This document shows, piece by piece, positions 36,780 through 48,310 of a stretch of DNA of 64,000 nucleotides (its first letter is position 1; each line of letters begins with the position of its first letter). The notes below the pieces were generated by a model. That model was not told the origin of the DNA. It was given only the letters and a program-made list of their open reading frames with translations, and ran no database searches. Position numbers and translations under genes: made by a program. The DNA is taken from assembly GCA_033220425.1 (NCBI GenBank), contig CM065646.1, positions 2,363,501 through 2,427,500 on the forward strand. Reading direction: 5' to 3'. This stretch comes from Lepraria neglecta (Eukaryota > Ascomycota > Lecanoromycetes > Lecanorales > Stereocaulaceae).

Positions 36780-38343
36780 ATGGAGAGGTATTGTTTGGAG
36801 TGGGTTCATTTAACATGGCTGGCCAGTTGCTTTCCCCAAAGGCTGCAGGACCAGCCTGAGAAACTTGAGCCAGCGGCTCCAGGCATTAGTAAGTGTTCAC
36901 GCAGTGCATCGCTTGAAGAACTTGGCTGATTGGTCTATAGTCGTTGATAGTAGTACGGAGGTTTGCAATGAGCAACCTGCTTTACAACCGCCTCCGGTGT
37001 ACACCAGCGACAGCGAGCGCTCGATTTCTCAGACCTCTTGCCGCCCTTTGACGGCCCACCGTTCTTCGACCTCACACCGTCACTCGACATGGCTTGCAGA
37101 TAGTCGCTCTCTCGTGTCAAGACCAAAGTCTCTCAGTGCGATAAGCTTCACAAGCAGACGCAGCAAAGGACGTCGTCCCACAATTGGCGCCCCATCAGAC
37201 TTCAGGAAAGTACAGTCTGGACGCATCTCTCCTCTACGACGATCCCCATCATTTCGGCCCCTACAGTTGAGCATATACCTGCCTGGGAACGAGCTACCGG
37301 AGCTACCGATCTTCTGGAAAGATGATATAGAAGAGGAGGATGATGAGGATGACTTTGGACTCAAACGCCCAACTCAAGCACTGGTCAAGTCGAAGTCAGA
37401 CCCTATGCTCCTCCGACATCCTTCGTCTTCGTACTCCATCCCACGGAAGCCGGTAGCCTCAAGGTCATCTTCAATAGATGCAACATCACGCTTCAGCATG
37501 AGCAGCTGCTTTACATTAAATACTCTCAATGACCTCAGTACGCAACCAAAATCTCGATCTACCGATCGTCTACGTTCTGGGTCCATCGAGCGCAGACAGA
37601 GCGTTGCCACTACGCAAGAGTTCATTGATGCATTGGACTGTCAATTCCCACGACCACCGCCGCCTGCTGCGCTGCGTTCAAATTCAGCTACCCCCGAACC
37701 TGGATTTACAATCTACCGAAGAGCCAGCGAGCAGAGCTTGCGTCTGCGCACTCACTTGGAAGAAAGACAATCACTAGAAAAACGCCTGCCTGACCTGTTG
37801 GAGGAGGTCTCACCGGTCTCCCCAGCTCTCAGTGGGAAATTGCCCGGCCTATCGCCCATTCTTGATCGTGATGACCTTGATGAAGTAGATGATACCGAGG
37901 GACCATCATCGGAGAAACATTGGTTCCAGCCTACCGTCCATGCCAAAGGACGGCCCCATCACCAAGCCCGCTCATCCTCCGGAAGCTCTACACTGCTCAA
38001 CCTGCCTACACCACTACTGGATGCCCTCCGCTCAGACGCTGAGACTGCTATCCCCGTACCAAGTGTGACCAACACTGTCTCTGCCAGCACGCAGTCATCC
38101 ATTCGCAACCGCTTCTCCCAGTGGCTGCTCAAGGCCCTGCCCACGGCTACATCCCCTGAATCAATTACCCACGAGCGCCGCGCATCCACGCCCTTATCGC
38201 TCTACAGCCTGTCCGCGACCACCCAGCTTTCGAACACGCACACCAAGCAGAGTTCCATGTCCTCGTCCTACTGGACACGAACCTCAGTTGACGTGGAAAA
38301 GGCGCTTGCGCCTCCAGTTCCTGGCGTTGGCGTGGCTTTCTAA
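36780..38343 (+). CDS. Disordered Ser/Arg/Pro-rich protein, unknown function
   Basis: Exons 36780..36888 and 36941..38343 give 503 aa. The intron opens GTAAGT and closes CTATAG; the join restores PGI-IVDSSTEV and gives an ATG start (MERYCLEW), whereas the long open frame alone starts on a non-ATG codon. The N-terminus has a hydrophobic, Trp-rich stretch (CLEWVHLTWLASCF) that could be a membrane anchor or signal. The rest is rich in Ser, Arg, Pro and Thr with an acidic run (DDIEEEDDEDDFG) near residue 160 and many SRxS/RxxS sites of the kind kinases use. No domain recognised. Confidence 0.7.
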
Positions 38344-38807
38344 ACTTACAAAAAAGTTACTTGGCCTTTCATACCCACACTCGTTTATAACTTCAAAATT
38401 TCGATGTACAGCCCTTCTCTTCTAATCTTTCGTCGCTGGCGCTGGCTTTTAGATACCCTTTTCGAGAGTTAGCCTTACTTCTTAATAGAATTGCTTACCT
38501 ATATATGATTACCTATAACAGATAGGAACGCGTGCCGTGGATAATCTTGATGTGTTATGTCCCAGGTGGACCACTGCGGCATCAACTTAATCCAAACAGA
38601 TAACATGGCAAGAACTCATTAGCAAGAGAAAAGTAGATTGAAAAAAGACGTGTTGGTAGGTATCATTTATGGCATTCGCATGCCGACTATAAACAGACAA
38701 TATCATTCGTTGACTGAGATCACGCTGGTTCCTGGCGGACTACCTTATAGGTCAAACACCAGACCCTTAATGCAACACCATCTATTCCTCCTCATCCATC
38801 TCCTACG
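38344..38807. other. Convergent intergenic region
   Basis: 3' flanks; nothing else seen. Confidence 0.5.
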
Positions 38808-39446
38808 CTAGTCTAACAGCCCCTTGCATTCCATCCCCTCCCCAAAAAGATCCAACCGCTTCATCAACTTCATGTAGATTTCGCCGGCTGGGTGGCTGTG
38901 GCTGCTGTGCATGTGGATGCCGAGGGTTTTGATGATGGGGCGGAGGGGAGGGGTGGTGTTGAGATGGTTGGTGAGATGCCATAGCTTTTGTTGTAGGGGG
39001 TGGTGGCCATTGATATTCGCGTGTTGGATAACGTGATAGGTTGTATGATTGAGAACGACCCCCTTGTAGAGGACGGCGTTGATCAGGGTATATGTGTGGT
39101 GGTTAAGCATGGCGAAGTGGAGATGGTCAGGTGGTTTAGTCAGGTGTGAGCTTATGGCTATGATGAGCTCGTCGAGGAGGGCGGTGAGGTCGCCATATTT
39201 GTGGAGTAGGAGGGTGAATAAATTGAGATAGTTTGGGGATTCGCTTGGAAGGTAGTCAAAGATGAGCGTACTGTGGTTTGGGTGTATATGACTCGTCTGT
39301 TGAATAGACTGTGTTATCCAACAGGTGGCGAGATTAGCCGTGTCTGTCCATATCGAGGTAGTAACCTTCGAGGACTCATCGTTTCCCCAATCTTGGCCGA
39401 GGCAAATTTGTTGATACGTAGAACATAGATGACTTGTACATATCAA
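38808..39446 (-). CDS. Hypothetical protein, 212 aa
   Basis: Uninterrupted frame with ATG at 39446. Composition is plausible for a protein (alternating hydrophobic helices such as YLNLFTLLLHKYGDLTALLDELIIAISSHL) and rich in His, Asn and Thr. The N-terminal 30 residues are less protein-like, so the true start may be internal. No family recognised. Confidence 0.45.
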   Translation of the reverse strand: MICTSHLCSTYQQICLGQDWGNDESSKVTTSIWTDTANLATCWITQSIQQTSHIHPNHSTLIFDYLPSESPNYLNLFTLLLHKYGDLTALLDELIIAISSHLTKPPDHLHFAMLNHHTYTLINAVLYKGVVLNHTTYHVIQHANINGHHPLQQKLWHLTNHLNTTPPLRPIIKTLGIHMHSSHSHPAGEIYMKLMKRLDLFGEGMECKGLLD

Positions 39447-39609
39447 ATGTACATCTATAACCCGCCGACTTCTCCTGCAATGGGGATTTTGCCAAAAAAG
39501 TATACTCGGAGCATTAATTGCCGCTCATTGAGACTCATGCGTCTCGATCTCTTCTTCCATTTCATGAAGACACTCAAATTCGAGCCTCATCAGTTGGATC
39601 ACCTACTCC

Positions 39610-40142
39610 TTGATAGCACCCGTCCGCGTCGCCCAAGCCCAACTCATTCAATGCCTTTTACCAGCCATCGCTATCACCATTAGCAAAACCATCGAGAGCG
39701 CTCCGTTGAACACACTATCGAGTTATCGAGATGAGGGCTGTGTCTTCCGTAAGTCGCCATCTCTCTTCCAACTAGGAATCCCTCAACGAGTCCACCAACG
39801 CAGTTACAGGCTCAGATGAACCAGAGACCAATATCCCACCATTGCTCGAGAAGAACGATATAGTCGCTATCCAAACATCAAGTGTATTTCAGGCACCAAT
39901 CTCGGCAAATCATCACTATCATTCAACCGAAGTATCATTTCCCTCCAACGCTCTCGCATTACATCGTCACAAATCTCAACTATGCTGGCGGTGGCTATGG
40001 CAACCAAATTCTCATGAAAAAGCGCCTAGAGGCTCCGGGGATCATGATTATGAAGACCGATGGAACAATCACCTTGGTTGCGAGAGTAGTAGAAGTCTAT
40101 CATGCTCCAGGTAGTAGGCCGCTGGTTGTTCGGACTGAGTAG
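39610..40142 (+). pseudogene. Possible small gene or remnant, unknown family
   Basis: A frame from about 39610 (LIAPVRVAQAQLIQCLLPAIAITISKT) can be joined through a GTAAGT...TTACAG intron to SDEPETNIPPLLEKNDIVAIQTSS. A neighbouring frame then carries NLNYAGGGYGNQILMKKRLE and IMIMKTDGTITLVARVVEVYHAPG to a stop at 40142. Moving between the last two frames needs a frameshift or an unseen intron. No clear ATG was found for the first piece. Not recognised. Confidence 0.3.
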
Positions 40143-41089
40143 TATTTGGTTCTCCAGCAAGATACAGTCTGTATTGTTGAGGCGTGGGGGATACGGCTCT
40201 GGAGAAAAAATTATAACAGCTGATATCAGAATTGGAGGGTGGAGTGGAGCCATGGATTTGTGTTGCTGTGGTGTTGACTGAGGGATTTAAGGGTTTGGCA
40301 AGGATCTTTGTGAAGAGGAGTAGTGAAGTTGCAGGATGTAGTGGAAAACGCATCTTGGCTAGAGTACCCCAACCCAATCAACAAACTTCATATTGTGACG
40401 AGATTTTTGTATTGCTTGAATGTTAGAATAGATTTATAGAGATTAGTATTCTCGCGAGTGACTCAAGGCGCCAGTACAATCAAAGTGGATAGACAGATTT
40501 CATGAACGCCCTTCGCGATATGCGAAAAGCAACGTCCGTCTTTGACCAAACGCTAGTAGTAAAGAAGCATACAAAACTACCTATGACGGTGAAAAGAATC
40601 AGGCACTGTCAGGTAGAAAGGTTAAAGAGATTACAAGCGGTTGAGAGGTGTTAGTAGCCTTATATGATGGCCCGTCCCACCAGAGTCACCCCAAGTCATT
40701 GGCTCCTAGGCTTGTCAAGCGATGGACTCGAGGACATGAAAAGCCATGAACATGGGCGCCGGATATCCTAACAGATGGCCTCCGGATCCAACAACGAACG
40801 AACCCTGCGGGACGAGAATGGCGACAGGACGGGGTCATCAATTTGACATGATTATCATTCAGTGTTTCGTAACAGCATCACATCTCTAGATCTATAGGTC
40901 TATACATGATCTATTAGTATCGGACCTCATTATGTCCTTGCTCCTTTGATGAACCTCGCACTGTGTTCAGTTATCAGCATCATCGTTGTCCGTTTTGTTG
41001 AGAGATGACTGGGCCGATTTTGAGGATGGGAAACGTGCAATACCAACGGTTTGCTGAAAATTGAGGTGGTGATTTAACTCGACTCATAA
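40143..41089. other. Intergenic region, no gene seen
   Basis: About 950 bp; no frame with family features on either strand. The right end is the 3' flank of the minus-strand nucleotidase. Confidence 0.5.
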
Positions 41090-41818
41090 TCATAGCTGCG
41101 ATGAAGGTTCCCTCTGAGCTTTGAAAAATTGTGGAAAGATGTCCCGTAGCTCTTCCAAATCACGAACTTGATGCTGCCCACCAGCGATAATCGGATCCAG
41201 GTCATCTTTTTCTAGCTTATGGACCACTTTCCAACCCCTCGCGCTTGCATGCCCGCAGTTGAGAAGTGAATCGTCCACGAAATAGCAGTCCTCGCTGGAA
41301 GCAGCGCCAGCCTCTGCTTCGGCCTTGTCGAACATCCTCGCGTGCGGTTTGGCGATGAGAGGGGTTTGCTCGTAGTTACAGTACGTCACGCCTTCGAACA
41401 GATCTTCCACCTCCAGTAGCCTCACCACTCTCCTCGCGTGTGTGATGTGTGCGTTCGTAAAGAGCCACAGCTTGACCTTCGTCTTATCCATATCCATAAG
41501 TAGTTGCCGTAACCGCGCATCAGGCTTTATGATGCCGTCGAGGGGTAATGCATCATCTACTTCGCGGTTATAGGCTAGAGGGTCGATTCTGTGGTATTTG
41601 ACGAGACCGGTGATGGCGAGTCCGTAGTCTTTGTAGTATTGGCGGTGCAGCATCTGTGCGTCTTCGGGGGATAGCTCGAGGTGGCGAACAAAGTAATCAT
41701 CGATTAGCTCTTGCATCAAATCTTGAACGCGAGTGGATCGTGGGTAGAGACAGTTGTCTATATCGAAGAAGAAGACCGGACGTGAATTGGTACGATTAGT
41801 AGGCCTTGGATCGGACAT
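41090..41818 (-). CDS. HAD-family pyrimidine 5'-nucleotidase (Sdt1/Phm8-like)
   Basis: Intronless, 242 aa, normal for the family. HAD motifs: FFFDIDNCLYP (motif I, nucleophile Asp and acid/base Asp), LWLFTNAHITHARRV (motif II Thr), KPHARMF (motif III Lys) and YFVDDSLLN (motif IV Asp pair). The NCLYP and TNA patterns are typical of fungal Sdt1/Phm8 and their homologues, which dephosphorylate pyrimidine and other nucleoside monophosphates in the cytosol. The start is the only ATG before motif I that leaves a short disordered leader (MSDPRPTNRTNSRP). Confidence 0.92.
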   Translation of the reverse strand: MSDPRPTNRTNSRPVFFFDIDNCLYPRSTRVQDLMQELIDDYFVRHLELSPEDAQMLHRQYYKDYGLAITGLVKYHRIDPLAYNREVDDALPLDGIIKPDARLRQLLMDMDKTKVKLWLFTNAHITHARRVVRLLEVEDLFEGVTYCNYEQTPLIAKPHARMFDKAEAEAGAASSEDCYFVDDSLLNCGHASARGWKVVHKLEKDDLDPIIAGGQHQVRDLEELRDIFPQFFKAQREPSSQL

Positions 41819-42207
41819 GGTGAAGCTGAGAGGCTCGGAGCCGCTTTAACTGTGTGTTATCCCTTCCCATCTAAGAATTTAGGTATGCGAGCATGAACCA
41901 GCGCCAGCAAACAAATGAATGTGTTGTGGAGAGCCATGATTTCAGCACTCGCGTCGGAAAAAGAAACCTGGTGGAGGATCTTCAAATTTACGCTAGTGCG
42001 CTAGCGTTCCCGCTGTAATTTTGACCAGCGCAGAGATCTCCTCGACCCCCTTTCTCTCCTCGCAGCACTGCATCTTTGCGGAGTGACAAGCTCCACAGGT
42101 GTACTGTGTTGGTTTTTGTTCCATAAGATCGCTGATCGACAGACAGGGACTCATGGTAAAGGTGTCTTTGCAGACACCCAGAGTGAGAACTCAAGCCAAT
42201 TCGCAGA
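41819..42207. promoter_or_regulatory. Divergent promoter region, nucleotidase / CCCH protein
   Basis: About 390 bp between divergent genes. No gene accepted. Confidence 0.5.
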
Positions 42208-44985
42208 ATGGCTACAACCGCGATCCCTAACAGCAATGGCCACGTATTCAGTGACCAGGAACTGATTGTTGAGTATAACAAACTGATAAGGCTTCGTGAT
42301 GATGTCGTTACAAACAGAATCCAACCAAGTAAGCTTCCCAAGCAGTCATTCAGCTCAGGTATTTCGGCGTCTACCACAGGATCCCTACCAGCTACATCTT
42401 CATCACAATCTCCAAATGGCTTTCACAAGCCATCCCAAGCCAACACCGCAACCCCGATGCAGGCGGCGACTTTGCAAGTGCCTAAACCACCATCAAACCC
42501 TTTTCAACTCAAATCGCCCAATATACAAAAGCTGCCAACCCCAACACCTGGCTCCTCTGGCATTGACCCGATCTTCTTGCAAAAGTCCGATGTATTAGTA
42601 AGAGCAGAGACACAGCAGGCGAGACAACGATTAGAGCACGCATTGGAACAACAAGTACAACAGAAAAAGAGGCAAAAGGCCTTTGATCAGGAAGCTTTGC
42701 CCGACTTCGATGTTACAGATGTCTTGAGAAGGGCTCAGGAGCTTGTGAAGCCGTTGAAAATACATGAACAGGGCCGCGCTGATGGGACTGCTTCGTCCAC
42801 TGACTCGTTTGATGAGAATACGTTCTATTCCAGCCAGATGAACGAGTCTACTACGACGGAAGAAGCAGATGAGTCTCCTAAATGGCGTCCCCGTCGTATT
42901 TGCAATTTTTTCAAGCGAGGCGAGCGTTGTCGATATGGAGATGCTTGTACATTCTCGCATGATCCAGCTATGAAGGCGAGGCTTGATGGAGATGGATCTC
43001 AAGCAATGGATCTTGACAGCCTCAATGCTGACGAACAGACAAGCTCGCGTCAGGATGATAAGCCAGCACAACGTGTCCCAACCAACGGCTCGGCGCGCCA
43101 ACCACCTCCGCAAGAAGGCCCTGCTGCTGTCCCCGCAGCCCAGTCCGAGGCAGAACGGATGCTACAGGAACGAGTTGCCCAGCTTGAGGCAGAACTGCGC
43201 AACTCAAGAGCTGCGAAGGAAGGACCCCCAAATGCCCCAGCTCGTCGAGATGTCAGAGAGCCTCATAATTCTCAGGAAGAATCGGCCTACTCGCCGCCTC
43301 CTCCCGATGAGTTCGGAAGAGATGTCGGACTACGAGAGCCAGAAAGACGTCCACCTACAATCCAGGGGCCATCTTCCGCCTATGGACAACCAGCACGTGA
43401 GTATGGCCGGCGTAACGAGAATGCACCCTCGCCGTTACCAAATAATGTGCGGGTCATCAGGAATCATATCACGTCTCCGGTGGCTCCTCAGCCAGCTCGC
43501 GTGTCACCACTAGCTATGGCCAAGGTTCCACAAGTCTCTCAAATACAGGGTGAGAGTCGTCGTCCTTCTCGCGCATCCAATGCTGGGAATTTGAGTGCCG
43601 GGCAAAGCCCAAATGCCGCAGGACAGCCCTCAAGCTCGAAGAAACGAAGAAGGGGTCTGGATTCCGGAGAGCAAATGCGTAATGTGGTTCCAAGGAGAGA
43701 TCTTGGCTCGCCGGTGGTCCGTATCAAGGATGAGCCCGTCTCACCACCTCCGTTCGCCAATGGGGACTCGAGTCTACGTCATGTCGACCAAAGACCGGAA
43801 GTATCACGACCGCTCTATGTGGACACAGCAGGACCCCAGTATCGCGATCAAGAGCAAGTTTTTCAGAAACCAAGAGTAGTTGAGCGTTCGGCGTATGGAC
43901 ATGTAATTGATGAAAGAGGACCTCTAACGCCTATAACGCGCAGCGTTATTTCACGAAATGGCCAGCGTTATTATGCCAACGAAGAGCAGGATCTTCGCCG
44001 AATTGTCAGTGCTAGACAAGTAAGAGCTCCAATGTCATCACCGCCTCCCTACGCTGTGCAATATTCTGCTCCTCAACCGCGTGCTATGAGAGCTGCTTCG
44101 CAGGTCTACGTCTCACCAACTGGGCAAGGTGTACCGCAACATCATAGAGCATCCGTTCAGCCCCAGCCAGCCGCATATGTCAATGAAGACCGTTCTCCAT
44201 CCCCACCACTCCGCCGGGCACCACAATCTCCAAATAGACGTTCTCCAAATGGACGTCATTCAATTGCTATGGCCCCACCACCACGCCGCATCATCGTTGA
44301 TCAATGGGGCAATAGGTTTATGGAGGCTCCAATGCCTGTAGAGCGTCAAATTTCTGTTACTCCTGTCATGCGTGGAAATGAGTATGATTCTCGATATGAG
44401 CAGGTGGCTCCTCGAAGTGCAAGTGTGCGGCAACCACAGCTTGTCAGTGTTGACGAAGGTCAGTATCTTCGCAGAGCAGCATCGCCAGCTTTCCTCGAAT
44501 ATCCTACACCGTCTAGAATCAGGCAAGTGGTTGATCCACGAGGCGATATTTACGAGGAGGAACAGTACATCACGCGCAATGAGGGTCCCCAAGTAGCTGA
44601 GTATTCAGAGCATCGTCCGGCTGGGCGCTACGAGGAAAATGCAGCTCCACAGGAAAGGATTATGAGGATGCAAAGCGTTCGGCCTGTTGAGAGGCAGTAC
44701 GAAATGCCTCGTGAGCAGATTACGAGAGTTCAAAGCGTGAGGCCTCAGCCGCGCATTGTGAGCTTGGGAGAAAGGCCTGAACAGAGGCCGCAAGTTGTTC
44801 GGCAAGTCAATGTACGCCCTGAGAATGGCTCGGGCAGGCAAATGAGCTTCGCTGTGGATGACAGGCCAAAGTACCAGTACGCAAGTCAGGGGCAGGAGAG
44901 AGGCTACGTCGAGGAGATTCAGGATGACGGTGCGGTGTATGAAACACTGGGCAGCGGCGGAAGACGGATCATACAGCGAATGTGA
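42208..44985 (+). CDS. CCCH zinc-finger protein, large and mostly disordered
   Basis: Single frame of 925 aa from the ATG at 42208 (MATTAIPNSNGH). One CCCH finger is visible at about residues 231-250: CNFFKRGERCRYGDACTFSH, spacing C-x8-C-x5-C-x3-H, typical of RNA-binding fingers. A helical N-terminal segment (QELIVEYNKLIRLRDDVV) and a short coiled-coil candidate (AERMLQERVAQLEAELRNSR, about 315-335) flank it. The rest is Pro/Arg/Gln/Ser-rich. The C-terminal third has repeated VQSVRP/MQSVRPVERQYEMP-like segments. An RNA-binding role is likely from the finger; the target is unknown. Confidence 0.85.
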   Translation: MATTAIPNSNGHVFSDQELIVEYNKLIRLRDDVVTNRIQPSKLPKQSFSSGISASTTGSLPATSSSQSPNGFHKPSQANTATPMQAATLQVPKPPSNPFQLKSPNIQKLPTPTPGSSGIDPIFLQKSDVLVRAETQQARQRLEHALEQQVQQKKRQKAFDQEALPDFDVTDVLRRAQELVKPLKIHEQGRADGTASSTDSFDENTFYSSQMNESTTTEEADESPKWRPRRICNFFKRGERCRYGDACTFSHDPAMKARLDGDGSQAMDLDSLNADEQTSSRQDDKPAQRVPTNGSARQPPPQEGPAAVPAAQSEAERMLQERVAQLEAELRNSRAAKEGPPNAPARRDVREPHNSQEESAYSPPPPDEFGRDVGLREPERRPPTIQGPSSAYGQPAREYGRRNENAPSPLPNNVRVIRNHITSPVAPQPARVSPLAMAKVPQVSQIQGESRRPSRASNAGNLSAGQSPNAAGQPSSSKKRRRGLDSGEQMRNVVPRRDLGSPVVRIKDEPVSPPPFANGDSSLRHVDQRPEVSRPLYVDTAGPQYRDQEQVFQKPRVVERSAYGHVIDERGPLTPITRSVISRNGQRYYANEEQDLRRIVSARQVRAPMSSPPPYAVQYSAPQPRAMRAASQVYVSPTGQGVPQHHRASVQPQPAAYVNEDRSPSPPLRRAPQSPNRRSPNGRHSIAMAPPPRRIIVDQWGNRFMEAPMPVERQISVTPVMRGNEYDSRYEQVAPRSASVRQPQLVSVDEGQYLRRAASPAFLEYPTPSRIRQVVDPRGDIYEEEQYITRNEGPQVAEYSEHRPAGRYEENAAPQERIMRMQSVRPVERQYEMPREQITRVQSVRPQPRIVSLGERPEQRPQVVRQVNVRPENGSGRQMSFAVDDRPKYQYASQGQERGYVEEIQDDGAVYETLGSGGRRIIQRM

Positions 44986-46158
44986 AGCATTCGCTGAGCT
45001 GTTTGGACGCGTTTGAGGACATCACTTTCACTCTTGTGCACAGCACATGTTTCATGTTACTAGAAAGGCATAAAGAGCAACATGCTCATGCATGAGTATT
45101 AATTCGACTGTATAAAACACTATCAAAAACCCCCATTCCTATACATTCTCGACATGGTCATGAGCGTAAAGGCTCCCGTAAAGTATTTTTAACAACTACT
45201 TTATTGTTTAACCCGAATTTGTACCTCACCAAATGCCGCTCCCTAGAGGGTGAGCAGCGCCGCTATATCACCCACACCGGGTGAGGCGAGGGTGAGCTGA
45301 AGCTGAAGGGACCCCTTCGAGCTCCACAGCCTTCGGTTAGACTTGCTTAAGCTATGAAGCCTAATTCTGGCTCCCTCCAAATAACCGTGTTGCCTTCAGC
45401 TCCGCCTCCCAGACGTCAGGATGACTTAATACACGCTCTCTAGGGGTGGAAGAAGTGTGGATTCAGCTACATACCCAGCCTTTCAGCGCCTCGCTGGTAC
45501 TCTTAAAACTGCTTCATAAGATTGAACCTTCTAGAAACCCCGTACAGCGAACACTATCAGCTTCAACACGTGCTGACACTGCGTCTGTGTGTGGGTAGAG
45601 CTCAGGTTATTGGGCTTTGTCCTCCCTCTACAGACACAAAAGAGTTACCCCCAGACAGCGTCAGAGCTAGAAACGGGGGTTGACTTCGCTTTATTTGCTA
45701 TTCAAACTAATGGTAAAGCCGTCATAATGCGGCACTGCCCTAAAGCATGGCCAATAGCTGGGTATGCTTCAATGCCAGGAACCAGATACTAGCAGCTGTC
45801 AAAGGCGAGCCGTAAAAGTGCATTGTTAAAGGCAGCGTGCCTGCAAAATGTTAGATCTCCCTGCCGCGGATTGCCTTCGCTCAACAAGCTTCTGGTTCTG
45901 ATTGCTGAGTCAACATGAAACGCTGCAAAAGAAGACTGGGATCTTGCTCACCCACCTTAGGCTTTTCGCTAGCGTCTGTAGAGACTTGCAGGATCTCTCT
46001 CTGTCGCGTAGCTACAAAGTCATCCACGTCTTCGGCACATATTCCATCCGTCAACACCGACCTTGCCGGCCAAACAAATTCACCAGGTTCTTTTCATCAA
46101 CAACAATATCAAGTCCTCTTTTAAAGACAGTCCCTGATTTAAAAAAAGACCTACCGTG
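44986..46158. other. Intergenic, start of gene-poor accessory stretch
   Basis: About 1.2 kb; short frames only. Composition is mixed and less gene-like than the flank to the left. Confidence 0.45.
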
Positions 46159-46989
46159 GTCATGGAATCTTCTACTTGCCTAGATGCCCTCGTCACGCAC
46201 GCACGTCGGAACGGCTCAGTATACGAGAAACCAAACGAAACACACTATGAGTAGCCTCCCCGCAATTATCAAGTATTCGCAGACACTAACATTATAGCAG
46301 CCCTTGAAGCAAGCAACGTCGCCATCAAGTTCGCAGAGCAAGCAGCGAATTTGCTAAGCCACGAAGAATTTGCGCAATTACTAAAGTTCCTCAAATCTCC
46401 CGGGGCGGTCTTGAACGGCGGCGACCTCAACCAGCTTCAGCAGAAGGTGGATGCAGCATTAGAGGAGTTCTACTCTAATGAAGCGATAATCTCTGGCTGT
46501 GATAGAGACAGACTTTCTTGCCCCGGCGGGCCCCCCGATGCCGAGCTTGGTGTAATACTGCACATGGAAACAAAGGACATCGAATTCGGAAATTTCTATG
46601 ATCCCGACAACGAAACTATGAAGCTACTACATACTAAAGGCGTCAGACACAAGCTCAACTTTGGGTTCGATTGGCATTGGAGAAGTGAGACAACGCAGGA
46701 TTGGCTTACTCGGCGCAAATGCCCGTTTCTCAAATGGAAAAAGCAGCTTCGAGATTTCCATAACGACTTCTCATGGCAGCTAATGGAAATGGTACCTATG
46801 CCATTCCCAGTTACCGGAGCTGCTTGCGCTCGGGAAGGAATCCGACAGCGTCTGCCTTTGGCAAAGCGTTTGCGAGTTAATGATCTTCTCGAGTTTGATC
46901 TCGACTTTCGGGCTGGTGTACTCCGCCGAATCATTCTCCACCTTCCTCATCTAGTTGCTAGGTTCTACACCAACGAGAAAACCAAGTAG
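46159..46989 (+). CDS. Orphan protein, unknown function
   Basis: The solid part is the open frame 46282-46989, with in-frame coding from ALEASNVAIKFAEQAANLLSHEEFAQ onward. An ATG at 46159 (MESSTCLDALVTHARRNG) followed by a GTATAC...TAGCAG gap is a plausible first exon, but the phases do not match cleanly, so the start is uncertain. The protein has a Leu-rich helical start, then a region rich in Trp, His and Arg (FGFDWHWRSETTQDWLTRRKC) and ends LHLPHLVARFYTNEKTK. No family recognised. After the stop at 46989 the same frame stays mostly open (47062-47319), which hints at a longer ancestral gene. Confidence 0.45.
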
Positions 46990-47327
46990 CCCATAGGAGA
47001 GCTACTCGACGGAGGATGGAATTTCATGCTATAGCTCGTAGGGCAAGAAACTTGTCCTGACTTGTTTCGCAAGCAATATGCCGACGGCCGGAACAATCTT
47101 CTCCATAAGTGCGCACTCCTCTTTATCGACTATTTACGAATCTATACTAATCTATACAAAGGACAGCACCTTTCTGCCTTGTATACACCTATCGACGAAG
47201 GGAACATGAGGCGGGTCGGAAGCTTCGACTCGACGAGTACTCATCCTCTTTCCTTTCTTGGGCGCAACGATACCTCCAGCAAGATCCTCGTAACGTTATT
47301 GACGGCGGTGTTTCTCTGACGGACCTT

Positions 47328-47600
47328 ATGATTCAGAAGATAGCCGGGCGACTAAGGTCTGCCCAGCCAAAGGTTCAAGCAGCTAAGCGCGAGAAAAAGC
47401 GTCAGAGGCTCATCGAGCAGCCTGGCGAGCCCGTTACCCAGCAAGTGACCAAGCAAAACACCAAGCATCAGAAGCGCACTGAGCAACCTAGCGAGCCAAC
47501 TCCGCCAACTCCAGAGCAGGTAGACGAACTGACTCCAGGGGAGCTGGACGAGCTCACTCTAGAGGAGCTAGAGGAGCCTTTTGCGCCAGAATCTATCTAG
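47328..47600 (+). CDS. Small charged orphan ORF
   Basis: 90 codons from ATG. Basic first half (KREKKRQRL) and an acidic tail made of short repeats (DELTPGELDELTLEELEEP). The same frame is open upstream to about 47160 with protein-like sequence (LRLDEYSSSFLSWAQRYLQQDPRNVIDGG), so this may be the end of a longer exon. No family recognised. Confidence 0.35.
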   Translation: MIQKIAGRLRSAQPKVQAAKREKKRQRLIEQPGEPVTQQVTKQNTKHQKRTEQPSEPTPPTPEQVDELTPGELDELTLEELEEPFAPESI

Positions 47601-47608
47601 GGAAACCT

Positions 47609-48310
47609 GTGCATCTCGTGGCCAACGGCACCGTTAAGATCAGAAGATCAGCGTTGCAGCAGCCTCTACGATTTCGTCTCTCTACAGCAAAAGCGAAAGA
47701 GATCTTAGTGCTGAAGGAGATACCTTGCCTTGACTTGACGCTCGAAGCGGTACAGTTATGTGTCCAAAAGACTGTGGTGTACGAAAGATCGATTGAGCGA
47801 CTTCTGATGTCGGAGCAACGTGAAGAGTGGATGCTTCAAGTCTTGTCCGAGCTCGAAACTCTTGGCGGATCGATCCCAGGCCCCAATGCGTTTGTCAGTA
47901 GCGAAAAGTGGATGAGGACGGAATTCCGTAACAAATTACTTGGTGGTAGCGACTTCCACTTCAAGGACCAGGTCAGCACAGTTCAGCTGATTGTAATAAG
48001 AATCCCTGAAGCTATTGGAGACACTATATTTCTCCAGGGCGAGCTGGTTCCGGCTAGATGCGAGCATCCTGACTGGTGTTGTACGAGTCATCAAGCCGAT
48101 GATCCTGGGCGTCGACTTGGGATCAAATTGAGATACAGCACCAAGCAAGGTATGGTCGAGCAATGGTACAAGCTGGGCGGTAAGAAGAACGCAGCAAAAC
48201 TCAATTCTTTGGTGGATGTGCTCGAAGGTCAAGAGTGCGAGTGGACGGCGCAGCAGCCACGGCGATGTCTCAAGGGATGGGGAGGCAAGAAAATTTGGTA
48301 CTCGTCCTAG
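47609..48310 (+). CDS. Orphan protein, 233 aa, unknown function
   Basis: Open frame that starts on a non-ATG codon (GTG), so an upstream exon or a frameshift from the small ORF just before it is likely; the two frames meet within 10 bp. Sequence is protein-like throughout (LDLTLEAVQLCVQKTVVYERSIERLLMSEQREEWMLQVLSELETLGG) with several Cys/Trp residues near HPDWCCTSHQADD. No family recognised. It and the two ORFs to the left may be parts of one lineage-specific gene next to the transposon. Confidence 0.4.
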   Translation: MHLVANGTVKIRRSALQQPLRFRLSTAKAKEILVLKEIPCLDLTLEAVQLCVQKTVVYERSIERLLMSEQREEWMLQVLSELETLGGSIPGPNAFVSSEKWMRTEFRNKLLGGSDFHFKDQVSTVQLIVIRIPEAIGDTIFLQGELVPARCEHPDWCCTSHQADDPGRRLGIKLRYSTKQGMVEQWYKLGGKKNAAKLNSLVDVLEGQECEWTAQQPRRCLKGWGGKKIWYSS

